Notes: generated by a model not told the origin, from the letters alone. Shown: positions 1-9,082, counted from the first letter of the stretch. The stretch: DNA of 64,000 nucleotides from Streptomyces sp. 840.1 (GCF_003751445.1 NZ_RJUU01000001.1:3601001-3665000); one strand, 5' to 3'. Numbers and translations are program-made.

Positions 1-239
1 GAGTGCGCGGTGAGCAGCCGGTTCAGGGGGTGCTCGAAGTTGATGCGGAGCGTCTGTTCCAGGTTCAGGATGCGCAGCCCGTGGTCCACGGCCGTCGAGA
101 CGTCGCCGCGTACCAGCAGTCTGCCGCCCGAGTACGCCGCATACACCAGGGCGAGCAGCGGGAGCTCGGTCCACCAGCGGGGCCGGGGGCGCGGCGCGGG
201 CGCGGTGGTGGCATGCGGCATCCGGAAGTTCTCCATCAT
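1..239 (-). CDS. PAP2-family membrane phosphatase/phosphotransferase, N-terminal part
   Basis: The gene runs off the left edge; only about 79 codons from the start are visible. The product begins MMENFRMPH, then a proline/arginine-rich cytoplasmic stretch, a first hydrophobic helix ([15 protein letters not shown]) and a segment ([16 protein letters not shown]) that I recognise from the inositol-phosphotransferase-like PAP2 proteins common in Streptomyces. The catalytic phosphatase motifs would lie outside the window, so the activity is not shown here. Two adjacent ATG codons (239 and 236) could serve as start. No convincing ribosome-binding site is visible, so the exact start is uncertain. 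Confidence 0.6.
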   Translation of the reverse strand, partial: MMENFRMPHATTAPAPRPRPRWWTELPLLALVYAAYSGGRLLVRGDVSTAVDHGLRILNLEQTLRINFEHPLNRLLTAH

Positions 240-520
240 GTGTTCATGCGGCCGACGGCGGACGTTCAACCGTACGGTGCGGTGCGGCCGGGAATCCCCC
301 AGGGGTGCCCTCGGCGCCCCTCAGCCGCTCTGTTCGGTCTGCGATGAGTGGGACGCCGATGCGGCCCCCCGGGTTGCGTCAGGTGCGTGTGCGAGATGAT
401 GGAAATCCGGACGTTCCGTTCCCACCGTTCATCCGTAGCGTGTCGGACGGTTGTGTCCCCGTCGATGTCCAAGATCTCAGATCCAGGATCAGAGGTCTCA
501 GTTTCAGGGAGAGCCGTCAC

Positions 521-1117
521 ATGGCACCGCGAATCCTGCTTGCCCGGCACGGCCAGACGGAATGGTCCGTCAACGGCAATCACACCGGCAGGACGGATAT
601 CCCCCTGCTCGACACCGGGCGCGAGGGGGCCAAGCTGCTCGGGGAGCGGCTGCACCGCGGCCCGTGGGTGGACCTGCCCGGTCTCGAGGTCCGGACCAGC
701 CCGCTGGTGCGGGCCTCGGAGACCTGCGAGCTCGCGGGCTTCGGCGAGGTGGCCGAGCCGTGGGACGCGCTGATGGAGTGGGACTACGGGGCGTACGAGG
801 GGATGACGCCGGCCGCGATCAAGGCGGCCCGCCCGGACTGGTTCATCTGGCGTGACGGGGTGCCGGAGGGGGAGACCCTGGCCGAGCTGTCGGCCCGAGC
901 CGACGAGGTCATCGAGTGGGCCCTCTCCGCCGACCGCGACGTGCTGGTCTTCGCCCACGGCCACATCCTGCGGGCGCTTGGCGCGCGGTGGCTGGGCGAG
1001 GACGTGTCGTTCGCCGCGCGCATCCGGCTGGAGCCGACGTCGCTGTCCGTCCTGGGCTGGGCCTACGGGGCACGGGCCCTGGAACGCTGGAACGACACGG
1101 GCCACCTGGAGCGGTAA
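521..1117 (+). CDS. Histidine phosphatase (phosphoglycerate mutase-like) family protein
   Basis: 198 aa. The N-terminal [10 protein letters not shown] carries the RHG catalytic signature, with His10 as the expected phospho-acceptor, and a second histidine lies in [12 protein letters not shown], as in the branch-2-like histidine phosphatase fold. The mid-protein [11 protein letters not shown] supplies the usual acidic catalytic residue. Substrate cannot be predicted: relatives hydrolyse sugar phosphates, phosphoglycolate or other small phosphates in the cytoplasm. The start at 521 is preceded by GGGAGAG with good spacing, which excludes the longer reading frame upstream. The gene stands alone, followed by a repeat-rich spacer. 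Confidence 0.88.
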   Translation: MAPRILLARHGQTEWSVNGNHTGRTDIPLLDTGREGAKLLGERLHRGPWVDLPGLEVRTSPLVRASETCELAGFGEVAEPWDALMEWDYGAYEGMTPAAIKAARPDWFIWRDGVPEGETLAELSARADEVIEWALSADRDVLVFAHGHILRALGARWLGEDVSFAARIRLEPTSLSVLGWAYGARALERWNDTGHLER

Positions 1118-1160
1118 CACCCGGGTACGCGCGTCTTCGGACGCCCCCGCACCTATTCAG

Positions 1161-1338
1161 TTCGGTCCGGGTAACCCGGCCGGTTCGGGCAACCTGAGCC
1201 TGGTTCTGGGTAACCCGAGCCGGTTCGGGCAACCCGAGCTTGGTTCCGGGTAACTCGAGCCGGTTCGGGCAACCCGAGCTTGGTTCCGGGCAACCCGTGC
1301 CGGTCCGGCAACTCAAGCCCGATTCCGGTCAACCAAGC
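1161..1338. repeat. 20-bp tandem repeat (minisatellite), about 8.5 units
   Basis: Consecutive 20-base blocks at 1161, 1181, 1201, 1221, 1241, 1261, 1281 and 1301 follow the loose consensus yGGTTCsGGyAACCCGAGCy. Every second block is closer to its second neighbour, giving a higher-order 40-bp period. The unit at 1301 has lost one base, and a decayed partial unit follows. The array lies in the spacer behind the histidine phosphatase. Antisense frames through it are repetitive and I do not regard them as genes. Confidence 0.85.
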
Positions 1339-1520
1339 CCGTCCGGCGTTTGAGGACGGAACCCTCCGCCCGGAGCCGGGGCGCGAAAACCAGCCCGCCC
1401 GGCGCCTGAGGGCAGGACCGTGCCCCCGGACCGAGGCACAGGGTTCCGTCCTCAAACGCCGGACGGGCTGGGGGTGGCCGGGGCACAGGGTTCCGTCCTC
1501 AAACGCCGGACGGGCTGGGA
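1335..1520. repeat. Three copies of the Streptomyces GTCCGGCGTTTGAGGAC intergenic element
   Basis: Copy 1 (1335-1365) reads AGCCCGTCCGGCGTTTGAGG in the plus direction. Copies 2 (1435-1472) and 3 (1481-1520) carry the inverse, TCCTCAAACGCCGGACGGGC, embedded in a 37-base direct repeat. A decayed copy sits at about 1388-1420. This core sequence is widely scattered between genes in Streptomyces genomes. Inverted copies here can fold into long hairpins between the two converging genes, so transcription termination is one possible effect. The rest of the spacer holds nothing else I recognise. Confidence 0.8.
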
Positions 1521-1563
1521 CGGCCATGTGAGGGCCCCGCACTGGCCTGCAGGCGCCCCGCAG

Positions 1564-2928
1564 CTACGGCGTCGGGGCGGACGCTCCGTGGCGGTCGAGG
1601 AAGTCCGTGATGTCGACCGATCCCCGGCCGCGAGGCCTCAGTACCGCCACCGCGCCCGCCAGCATCGTCCTGATCCGGGAGGACCGGACCTGGTCCAGCA
1701 GGTCGAGCACCTGGTGACCCGTGGCCGCCGCCTCCTCCGCGAGGCCCGCGTGGGCCAGGTCCGTGGTCAGCTCGGCCCGGTACAGCGCCAGGTTCCGGGT
1801 GAAGTGCGGGTCCTGCAGCCGCGTCGCGCGCCGCGCGTGCCGGGCCGCCCGCGACCAGTCGCCCAGCGCCGACCAGCACTGCGCCTCCAGTATCTCCAGC
1901 TCCGCCTCCCGGAAGAAGCTCATCCACTCCGGGTCCGACGGTGACGGCCCCCGCCCGAACGCGGTGTGCGCCCGGCCGAGCGCCCGCTCGCAGCCGGTGC
2001 GGTCACCGAGCCCGGCCCGGCCCCCCGCCTCCCGCAGCGAGAGCAGCGCCATCAGCCGCGGTGAGCCCAGCGGCCGCGCCGCCCGCTGCCCCGCCTCTGC
2101 GGCCCGCACGGACTCCCGCGAGCGCCCGGTGTCCCGGGCCAGGAACGAGGCGTTGCAGAAGGCGTGCGCCTCCAGCGCGTGGTCCCCGGCCACCCGGGCC
2201 GTGGCCAGCGCCTCCGCGTAGTGCGAGCGGGCGTCCTCGAACCGGCCCGAGTCATGGGCCAGCCAGCCCACCGAGATCGCCAGCTCACCGGCCCCGGTGT
2301 GCAGCCGGTCCGCCGTGGAGCGCCGCGTCGCGGTCCCGGAGTCGAGCAGCGCGTACGCCGCCCGCAGCGGCTGCGAGGCCCGCCGGTACAGGCCGTCACC
2401 CCCGTGCCGGTCGTCCAGCAGACGGATCTGCCGCACCGCCTTCTCGACGGCGTTCACCTCCGCCTCGCCGACCCGGCGCTGTGCGGGCAGGGACACGGAG
2501 GCGGCGATGCCGCCGCCGAGGCCCAGGCTCAGGGACGCGGCCGCCATCGTGGTGGAGCCGCTTGTCATGAATACGCGACGCAGCACGTCGCACTCCTCGT
2601 CGGTGTCGCTGCCGGGCAGCGGCGAAGTCGGGGACGAAGGGGCGTCCGCGGCGGGCCGCGCCCCCCGGCCGCGTACCGATTCACGCGGCGAGAAGCCCAG
2701 GTCCGCCAGGTTCGCCCCGGGGAACATGTGCAGGAAGACCCGCTCGTACGCGTAGTTGGGGCAACGGATCTCGCCGGACTCCACGCGGCCGATGTACCGG
2801 GCGTCGCACGCGACCTGCTCGCCGATCTCGCGGGCGGACCTGCGTACCGCGGCAGCGAACTCCCCGGCGGAGCGCTGTCCACGCAGCCGCCGGAAGGCGA
2901 GGTTGGGAACTGCCCGTGTCGACACCAT
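1564..2928 (-). CDS. HTH/TPR transcriptional regulator, NsdA-like
   Basis: 454 aa. Residues about 10-75 resemble an XRE-type helix-turn-helix region (SAREIGEQVACDARYIGRVESGE), followed by a variable linker, a hydrophobic stretch near residue 130-145 (TTMAAASLSLGLGGG) and a C-terminal half of tetratricopeptide-like helices (repeated A-x-x-Y/H-x-x-AL patterns). This is the architecture of the Streptomyces NsdA-type regulators, several of which repress development or antibiotic production. Which family member this is cannot be settled from sequence alone. ATG at 2928 is the natural start. It is divergent from the hypothetical gene at 3170. Confidence 0.75.
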   Translation of the reverse strand: MVSTRAVPNLAFRRLRGQRSAGEFAAAVRRSAREIGEQVACDARYIGRVESGEIRCPNYAYERVFLHMFPGANLADLGFSPRESVRGRGARPAADAPSSPTSPLPGSDTDEECDVLRRVFMTSGSTTMAAASLSLGLGGGIAASVSLPAQRRVGEAEVNAVEKAVRQIRLLDDRHGGDGLYRRASQPLRAAYALLDSGTATRRSTADRLHTGAGELAISVGWLAHDSGRFEDARSHYAEALATARVAGDHALEAHAFCNASFLARDTGRSRESVRAAEAGQRAARPLGSPRLMALLSLREAGGRAGLGDRTGCERALGRAHTAFGRGPSPSDPEWMSFFREAELEILEAQCWSALGDWSRAARHARRATRLQDPHFTRNLALYRAELTTDLAHAGLAEEAAATGHQVLDLLDQVRSSRIRTMLAGAVAVLRPRGRGSVDITDFLDRHGASAPTP

Positions 2929-3169
2929 GGCGGGGCCCTCTCAGGTGCGAGCCGGGCGTTTGTTTCCGGTGTCCCGGCGGAGCAAGAACGTACCTGCTGT
3001 GACAACTCACACACGCTGCGTTTACTGACAAAACGGGTATCTCGCCCACGATCCGCCATGAACTGCCACCCTTTGCGGCGGTGTGGGGCCGTAGCCCTTG
3101 ACGCGGTCGGCGCGTTGGTCCATGTGGCGACGGAGTCCGGCTCCGCCCGGCGATGAGAGGAGAGGTCCC

Positions 3170-3640
3170 TTGTTGCACACCGACATGGCGACCGGCTCGC
3201 GGACGACCGCGACGACGGCCGCACCGACCGCGACGACCGGCCCCATGGCACCCGCCGAGGAGGCGGCCGCGTCCGGCTCGCTCCCGGGCGCGGAACCCTG
3301 CGACGTGGTGACCGTTCCCGCCCGGCAGGGCCTGGAGGCAGTGGACATCCTGCGCCGGGGCGCCGACCAGGAGGCCGTCGGCCCGGTCCTGCACGACGGG
3401 ACCTGTGCCACCCTCGGCTTCCTGGTGCCGTCCGGCACCGCCGAGGCCTGGGACGTACCGGGCAGTGCCTGTACGCAGTCCGACGGCCGGGGGTTCCGCG
3501 TCCCCGCCGAACCGCCCGTCCCCGGCAGCGGCTGGCTGCTGCCGCCCGCCGACGACACCTCGGTCACCGACCCGGCCGCGCTGCGGGCCGCGCTCGACCA
3601 GGCCGCCCGGATGATCGAGGCGGCCGACAACTGCCGCTAG
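3170..3640 (+). CDS. Hypothetical protein
   Basis: About 156 aa. I do not recognise the family. The N terminus is Thr/Ala-rich and low in complexity; the C-terminal two thirds are more ordered and contain isolated cysteines (GAEPCDVV, DGTCATLG, GSACTQSD, ADNCR). The start is uncertain. TTG at 3170 or 3173 lies just after a GAGAGGAGAGG purine tract, while ATG at 3185 (MATGSRTT) has poorer spacing. It sits divergently from the NsdA-like regulator, a pairing that suggests, without proof, regulation by it. Confidence 0.6.
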   Translation: MLHTDMATGSRTTATTAAPTATTGPMAPAEEAAASGSLPGAEPCDVVTVPARQGLEAVDILRRGADQEAVGPVLHDGTCATLGFLVPSGTAEAWDVPGSACTQSDGRGFRVPAEPPVPGSGWLLPPADDTSVTDPAALRAALDQAARMIEAADNCR

Positions 3641-3719
3641 GGCCTGTCCGGCCATAATGTCCGCAGGGGCGGTGCGCACCACCGCCCCGGCACGGCCGGT
3701 CCCGGCCGGTCCCTGACCG

Positions 3720-4673
3720 ATGAGCAGTGAGCGGGTACGAGCGGCAGTGGCACGTCGAGGAGCCTCCGGCGGAGCGGGCGACCGCAAACAGCGCACGGAC
3801 CGGGGGGCCGACCGCAAGGCGGCCCGGGGCTCCGGGCGCACCGGGGGCAACGTCTCGGAACCGGTGGACGGCGGCCTCGCCGAGCTGGTGCCCGACCGGG
3901 AGCGCAGGCGCGCCTGGACGCTGACCATCGACGGCGCGCCGCAGTCCCACGTGGACCTCGACGACCCGGGGTACCTCTCCTTCGAGTACCAGCGCCGGAT
4001 CGGCCACATCGCGGACCTGGCCGCGCCCGCCGGGCAGCCGCTGCACGTCGTGCACCTGGGCGGTGGGGCCTTCACGCTGGCCCGCTACATCGCGGCGACC
4101 CGGCCCCGCTCCACCCAGCAGATCGTCGAGGTGGACGCGGCGCTCGTCGCGCTGGTGCGCCGGGAGCTGCCGCTGGACCCGCAGGCCAGGATCAGGGTCC
4201 GGTCCACCGACGCCCGCGCCGGGCTCGGCAGGATCCAGGACGACTGGGCCGACCTGGTCATCGCGGACGTCTTCAGCGGGGCCCGGACCCCCGCCCACCT
4301 CACCAGCACCGAGTTCCTCGCGGAGGTCCGCCGCGTCCTGAAGCCCGGCGGGAGCTATGTGGCCAACCTCGCGGACGGCCCCCCGCTGGCCCATCTGCGC
4401 GGCCAGATCGCCACCGCCGCGACCGTCTTCCCCGAGCTGGCGCTGGCCGCCGACCCGACCGTGTTCCGGGGCCGGCGCTTCGGCAACGCCGTACTGCTCG
4501 CCTCGGACGTGCCGCCCAGGGTCGCCGAGCTGACCCGCCGGGTGGCGACCGATCCGCATCCGGGGCGCGTCGAACACGGGCGGGCGCTCGCGGACTTCAC
4601 CGGCGGCGCGGCCCCGGTCCACGACGCCGGCGCCCGGCCCTCACCGCTGCCGCCCGCCGCCGCCTTCGACTGA
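3720..4673 (+). CDS. Spermidine synthase-like class I methyltransferase-fold protein
   Basis: 317 aa. After a basic, probably disordered N-terminal 50 residues, the protein has the spermidine synthase-like Rossmann core: HVVHLGGGAFTLARY (glycine-rich motif I), QIVEVDAALV (acidic end of strand 2), VRSTDARAGL and LVIADVFSGARTP (motif at the aminopropyltransferase active site), then EVRRVLKPGGSYVANL. Actinobacterial homologues are annotated as fused or stand-alone spermidine synthases but often lack clear polyamine-synthesis context, as here, so the true substrate is open. The start may be further in than 3720, since no strong ribosome-binding site precedes it. Confidence 0.78.
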   Translation: MSSERVRAAVARRGASGGAGDRKQRTDRGADRKAARGSGRTGGNVSEPVDGGLAELVPDRERRRAWTLTIDGAPQSHVDLDDPGYLSFEYQRRIGHIADLAAPAGQPLHVVHLGGGAFTLARYIAATRPRSTQQIVEVDAALVALVRRELPLDPQARIRVRSTDARAGLGRIQDDWADLVIADVFSGARTPAHLTSTEFLAEVRRVLKPGGSYVANLADGPPLAHLRGQIATAATVFPELALAADPTVFRGRRFGNAVLLASDVPPRVAELTRRVATDPHPGRVEHGRALADFTGGAAPVHDAGARPSPLPPAAAFD

Positions 4674-4701
4674 GCGCCCGCCGCAGGCCCCCGCAGCGCC
4701 G

Positions 4702-5244
4702 TCAGGTCACGATCTCGACCTTCGGCGGGTAGCCGTTCCAGGTGCAGAACACCGAGACCGTCGTCCCGTCGTCCCGGGCGAAGTTCACCCGGATCCAGGA
4801 CGGCTCCGTCCAGACCCGCATCGACCAGCCCTGCTCCGGCGTCGCCGACACGAGCTTCGCGCTGGCCGCGCCCAGCTCGAAGACGACCCGTCCGCCGTCC
4901 GTCGCGTAACTCCGCGCCGTACCGGCCGGGCCGGCCGTGGCCGACGGGGTGGGCCGGGGCGTGCCCGCCGGGGTGTGCGAACGGGCGGGGGAGGTGCTCA
5001 CGGACGCCTTCGGGGCGGGGCGGGGCCTGCCGGCGCCAGGCGACGCGGACGGCTCCGGGCGGTGCGTCGAGGACGACAGGGTCTCCGTGGCCGCCCGCGC
5101 GCTCGCGCTCGCGGAGATCGGCACCGCCCGCGGCGGGTCGTACGCCGTCCCCGCCATCACGGTGTGTACGCCCCACCACGACAGCGTGACCGCCGCGCCG
5201 GTGGCGAGCGACCACGCGAGCCCGTGTACGAGTCCTCGTCGCAT
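4702..5244 (-). CDS. Secreted or membrane-anchored hypothetical protein
   Basis: 180 aa. The N terminus MRRGLVHGLAWSLATGA followed by VTLSWWGVHTVM is a basic n-region plus hydrophobic segment, either an uncleaved anchor or a signal sequence. A long Ser/Pro/Ala/Thr-rich linker (residues about 40-105) leads to a compact C-terminal domain containing VVFELGAASAKLVSATPEQGW and ending VFCTWNGYPPKVEIVT. No known enzyme motif is visible. ATG at 5244 has an AGGA about 8 bases upstream; ATG at 5253 is an alternative without spacing for a ribosome-binding site. It is divergent from the response regulator gene and may be its target. Confidence 0.65.
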   Translation of the reverse strand: MRRGLVHGLAWSLATGAAVTLSWWGVHTVMAGTAYDPPRAVPISASASARAATETLSSSTHRPEPSASPGAGRPRPAPKASVSTSPARSHTPAGTPRPTPSATAGPAGTARSYATDGGRVVFELGAASAKLVSATPEQGWSMRVWTEPSWIRVNFARDDGTTVSVFCTWNGYPPKVEIVT

Positions 5245-5332
5245 CCGGCACATCCTGCACCATGGGGGCCCTCGTCCGGGCGAAAGGCCCTGGGACCTGT
5301 CGCCGGCTGCCGGATGGCGTACGGTGCCGCCC

Positions 5333-6043
5333 ATGCCAAGTGTGCTCGTGGTCGAGGACGACCAGTTCGTACGTTCCGCCCTCATCCGGCACCTGACCGA
5401 GGCCTCCCACACCGTACGGAGTGTCGGAACCGCGCTCGAAGCGCTGCGCGAGGTCGCGCACTTCCGGTTCGACGTGGTCATCCTCGATCTCGGGCTGCCC
5501 GATCTCGACGGTTCGGAGGCGCTCAAGATGCTGCGCGGCATCACCGACGTGCCCGTCATCATCGCGACCGCCCGGGACGACGAGAGCGAGATCGTCCGGC
5601 TGCTCAACGACGGTGCGGACGACTACCTGACCAAGCCGTTCTCCGTGGAGCACCTCGCGGCGCGGATGGCCGCCGTGCTGCGCCGCTCGCGCGCCTCCGA
5701 GGGCCGGTCCGCCTCCCCGAGGGTGATCCGGGTCGGCGGGCTCTCCATCGACCCGCTGCGGCGCCGGGCCGAACTCGACGGCACCGACCTCGATCTCACC
5801 CGGCGGGAGTTCGACCTGCTGACCTTCCTGGCCGGCCGGCCGGGCGTCGTCGTCGCGCGCAAGGAACTCCTCGCCGAGGTGTGGCAGCAGTCGTACGGGG
5901 ACGACCAGACCATCGACGTCCACCTCTCCTGGCTCCGCCGGAAACTGGGCGAGACGGCCGCCAGGCCCCGCTATCTGCACACCCTGCGCGGTGTCGGCGT
6001 GAAACTGCAGCCGCCCGCCGCGCCCCCGGAGCAGCCCGCATGA
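5333..6043 (+). CDS. OmpR/PhoB-family response regulator
   Basis: 236 aa. The receiver domain (1-120) has acidic residues E8/D9/D10, phospho-acceptor Asp52 in VILDLGLPDLDG, Thr79 and Lys101 in LTKPF. A winged-helix DNA-binding domain (about 130-230) contains LTRREFDLLTFLAGRPG and the recognition region TIDVHLSWLRRKLGE. The stop overlaps the start of the kinase gene (ATGA), so the two are translationally coupled. Likely targets are the divergent gene at 4702-5244 and the chitinase downstream, judged by position and the direct repeat at 7489. Confidence 0.95.
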   Translation: MPSVLVVEDDQFVRSALIRHLTEASHTVRSVGTALEALREVAHFRFDVVILDLGLPDLDGSEALKMLRGITDVPVIIATARDDESEIVRLLNDGADDYLTKPFSVEHLAARMAAVLRRSRASEGRSASPRVIRVGGLSIDPLRRRAELDGTDLDLTRREFDLLTFLAGRPGVVVARKELLAEVWQQSYGDDQTIDVHLSWLRRKLGETAARPRYLHTLRGVGVKLQPPAAPPEQPA

Positions 6044-7473
6044 GGTGGGCCCTGGTCAAGGTCTGTCTGGCCGTCACCGCGATGGTCGTGATCGCGTTCG
6101 CCGTACCCCTCGGCCTCGTCATCAAGGAGATGGCCCGCGACCGGGCCTTCTCCGACGCCGAACGGCAGGCCGCGACGATCGCCCCGACGCTCTCCATCAC
6201 CACCGACCGCGCCGAACTCCTGAAGGCCGTGCTCACCACCGAACCCGGCGCCGACGACCGGATGGCCGTCCACGTGCCCGCCGCCGCCGAGGCCGACCGG
6301 CGGGCGGTCGAGATCGGCACCCGGCGCGCCACCCGCAAGGACCTGGAGACCGTACGGGCCTCGGGGCGCGCCTCCATCTCCGAGGTGCCCGGCGGCTCGG
6401 CGCTGCTCCAGCCCACCGCGCTCGGCTCCGGCGGCACCGCCGTCGTCGAGGTGTTCGTCCCCCAGGACGAGGTCACCAACGGGGTCACCACCGCCTGGCT
6501 GGTGCTCGCGGGCGTCGGCATCGCGCTGATCGTCGGCTCGGTCGCGGTGGCCGACCGGCTCGGCGTACGCATGGTGGAGCCCGCCCGGCGGCTCGCGGGG
6601 GCGGCGCAGGACCTGGGGGAGGGGCGGCTCGGGACCAGGGTGCCGGAGGAGGGCCCGACCGAACTGCACTCGGCCGCCGTCGCGTTCAACTCCATGGCCG
6701 ACCAGGTCGTCCAGCTCCTCGCCAACGAGCGGGAGCTGGCCGCCGACCTCTCGCACCGGCTGCGCACCCCGCTCACCGTGCTTCGGCTCAACGCCGCCTC
6801 GCTCGGCGACGGCCCGGCGGCCGAGCAGACCCGGGCGGCCGTCGAGCAGCTGGAGCGCGAGGTCGACACGATCATCAGGACCGCCCGGGAGCAGCGCCCG
6901 CAGACCCAGGGCCAGGGGGGCGGTCCGGGAGCCGGCTGCGACGCCTCCGAGGTGATCCGCGAACGCATGGCCTTCTGGTCCGCGCTGGCCGAGGACGAGG
7001 GCCGCGAGGTACGCCTGGCCGGGGTGGACCGTACGGTGCGCATTCCGGTGGCCCGCCCCGAACTGGCGGCGGCGCTGGACGCGTTGCTCGGCAACGTCTT
7101 CCGGCACACCCCCGAGGGCACCGCCTTCGCCGTGGACGTGCACCACAGCGGCGACGCGGTGATCGTGCTGGTCTCGGACGCGGGCGGCGGCATCGCGGAC
7201 CCCAGGGCGGCGATGGCGCGCGGCGGCGGCGCGAAGGGCGCGGTGGGCTCGACCGGGCTCGGCCTCGACATCGTCCGCCGGGTCGCGGAGTCCACCGGCG
7301 GCGATGTGCGGATCGGGCGCTCGGTGCTCGGCGGCACGGAGGTGCGCATCTGGATCGGGCTCGGCGGGCAGCGGCCGCAGCGGCGCGGGCACCGGGTCGG
7401 GCGGCAGCGGCGCGCGGTGAACCGGCGGGGCGCGGGGGCCCGGTTCCGGTCCGGAGCGGGCCCGAACCTTTAG
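6040..7473 (+). CDS. Sensor histidine kinase
   Basis: 477 aa. Two membrane helices (about 7-29 and 150-172) enclose an extracytoplasmic sensor of about 120 residues. A HAMP region (about 173-225) follows, then HisKA with phospho-accepting His239 in DLSHRLRTPL, and an ATPase domain with N box (GNVFRHTPEG), G1 (VSDAGGGI) and G2 (STGLGLDIVRR). The C-terminal 30 residues are very Arg/Gly-rich. The start ATG overlaps the response regulator stop. The signal sensed is unknown. Confidence 0.95.
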   Translation: MRWALVKVCLAVTAMVVIAFAVPLGLVIKEMARDRAFSDAERQAATIAPTLSITTDRAELLKAVLTTEPGADDRMAVHVPAAAEADRRAVEIGTRRATRKDLETVRASGRASISEVPGGSALLQPTALGSGGTAVVEVFVPQDEVTNGVTTAWLVLAGVGIALIVGSVAVADRLGVRMVEPARRLAGAAQDLGEGRLGTRVPEEGPTELHSAAVAFNSMADQVVQLLANERELAADLSHRLRTPLTVLRLNAASLGDGPAAEQTRAAVEQLEREVDTIIRTAREQRPQTQGQGGGPGAGCDASEVIRERMAFWSALAEDEGREVRLAGVDRTVRIPVARPELAAALDALLGNVFRHTPEGTAFAVDVHHSGDAVIVLVSDAGGGIADPRAAMARGGGAKGAVGSTGLGLDIVRRVAESTGGDVRIGRSVLGGTEVRIWIGLGGQRPQRRGHRVGRQRRAVNRRGAGARFRSGAGPNL

Positions 7474-7488
7474 ACCGGCCGATGGGCT

Positions 7489-7506
7489 CCTTAAGCCCAC
7501 CCTAAG
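7489..7506 (+). promoter_or_regulatory. Direct repeat CCTTAAG/CCCTAAG with 11-bp period
   Basis: Two near-identical heptamers start 11 bases apart (7489 and 7500), one DNA helical turn, between the kinase stop and the chitinase start. OmpR-family regulators typically bind such phased direct repeats. The neighbouring two-component system is the obvious candidate, but this is inference. Confidence 0.4.
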
Positions 7507-7603
7507 AACATCAACGAGGGCCCCGAATGCGGCATATGCGGGATTCGGCGCCGCTAGCTTGTTCTCGCACCCCCCCACTTCCGTATGACGAGGCAGGAAC
7601 GCG

Positions 7604-9082
7604 ATGGGCACCAGCACGCACCGGCGCACGGCGAGCACCAGGACCAAGGCGATCGGCGCGGTCGTCGCCGCGGCCGTGATCGGCGGGACGGTCTTCGCCC
7701 TCACCGGCACGGCGCAGGCATCGGCGGTCGGCGCCGCCTACACCAGGACCAGCGGCTGGACGGGCGGCTACACCGCGCAGTACGTCGTCACCAACGACAC
7801 CGACAGCGCCAAGTCCGGCTGGACGCTGGAGTTCGACCTGCCGGCGGGCACCAGGATCAGCTCGCTGTGGAACGGCGAACACACCGTCAGCGGCAACCAC
7901 GTCACCGTCACCCCGACGAGCTGGAACAAGGAACTGGCCCCCGGCAAGTCCGTCACCGTCGGCTTCGTCACCGCCTCGGACGACAAGGCGGCCGACCCCA
8001 CCGGCTGCCTCATCGACGACGCCAAGTGCTCCGTCGACACCGGCGCCACCCCGGAGCCCAGCGGCCGCCCCACCGACACCGCGGCCCCCGCCCCCACCGG
8101 GTCCGCCACCGCCACGAAGCCGCCGGCCGGCACTCCCACACCGACCCCCACGAAGACCGGCACGGGCGGCGGCAGCGGCGGTACGGCGAGCGGCGCGGGC
8201 TTCGCCCCGTACGTCGACACCTCCCTCTACCCCGCGTTCGACCTCACCGGCACCGCCGCCAAGACCGGCGTCAAGCAGTACAACCTCGCCTTCATCACCT
8301 CCGGTGGCAGCTGCGCCCCGCTCTGGGGCGGCGTCACCGGCCTCGGCGACGACCAGGTCGCCTCGCAGATCGACGGCCTGCGCGCGGCGGGCGGCGACGT
8401 CCGGGTCTCCTTCGGCGGCGCATCCGGCTCCGAGCTGGCCCTGAACTGCACCTCGGCGGCCGACCTGGCCGCGGCCTACGGCAAGGTCGTGGACGCGTAC
8501 AAGCTGACCGAGGTCGACTTCGACATCGAGGGCGGCGCGCTCCCCGACACCGCGGCCAACTCCCGCCGCTCCCAGGCCATCGCCCAGCTCCAGAAGGACC
8601 ACCCCGGCCTGGACGTCTCCTTCACCCTGCCGGTGATGCCCGAGGGGCTGACCCAGCCCGGCGTCGACCTGGTCGCCGACGCGAAGAAGAACGGCGTCGA
8701 CGTCGGGGCCGTCAACATCATGGCGATGGACTACGGCGCCTCGTACAGCGGCGACATGGGCGGGTATGCGATCCAGGCGGCCACCGCCACCCAGGCCCAG
8801 ATCAAGGGCGTGCTCGGGCTCTCCGACGCGGACGCCTGGAAGGCCGTCGCGGTCACCCCGATGATCGGCGTGAACGACGTCAGCACCGAGATCTTCAAGG
8901 TCGAGGACGCCACCCAGCTGGTCGCGTTCGCCAAGGAGAAGGGCCTCGCCTGGCTCGCCATGTGGTCGGGCACCCGCGACAAGGAGTGCGCCGGCGGCGC
9001 GAAGCCGACCGCCGACGCCTCGTGCAGCTCGATCACCCAGGAGCCGCTCGCCTTCACGAAGGCCTTCGCCGCCTACGAATAG
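7604..9082 (+). CDS. Secreted GH18 chitinase with N-terminal CBM2
   Basis: 492 aa. Residues 1-40 form a signal peptide (basic n-region, hydrophobic core, ending TAQAS). Residues about 41-145 are a family 2 carbohydrate-binding module (TRTSGWTGGYTAQY, SGWTLEFDLPAG), followed by a Pro/Thr-rich linker (about 146-197). The GH18 catalytic domain contains the signature D305-F-D307-I-E309, with Glu309 the expected proton donor, plus the upstream strand VRVSFGGASG. It would hydrolyse chitin outside the cell. AGGAA lies 6 bases before the ATG. The adjacent two-component system may control it. Confidence 0.92.
   Translation: MGTSTHRRTASTRTKAIGAVVAAAVIGGTVFALTGTAQASAVGAAYTRTSGWTGGYTAQYVVTNDTDSAKSGWTLEFDLPAGTRISSLWNGEHTVSGNHVTVTPTSWNKELAPGKSVTVGFVTASDDKAADPTGCLIDDAKCSVDTGATPEPSGRPTDTAAPAPTGSATATKPPAGTPTPTPTKTGTGGGSGGTASGAGFAPYVDTSLYPAFDLTGTAAKTGVKQYNLAFITSGGSCAPLWGGVTGLGDDQVASQIDGLRAAGGDVRVSFGGASGSELALNCTSAADLAAAYGKVVDAYKLTEVDFDIEGGALPDTAANSRRSQAIAQLQKDHPGLDVSFTLPVMPEGLTQPGVDLVADAKKNGVDVGAVNIMAMDYGASYSGDMGGYAIQAATATQAQIKGVLGLSDADAWKAVAVTPMIGVNDVSTEIFKVEDATQLVAFAKEKGLAWLAMWSGTRDKECAGGAKPTADASCSSITQEPLAFTKAFAAYE

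Noticed and set aside
1153..1542. Frames with repeated PEPxxGLPEPARVT-like peptides
   Set aside because: They are translations of the 20-bp minisatellite and of the GTCCGGCGTTTGAGGAC element, with no start signals.
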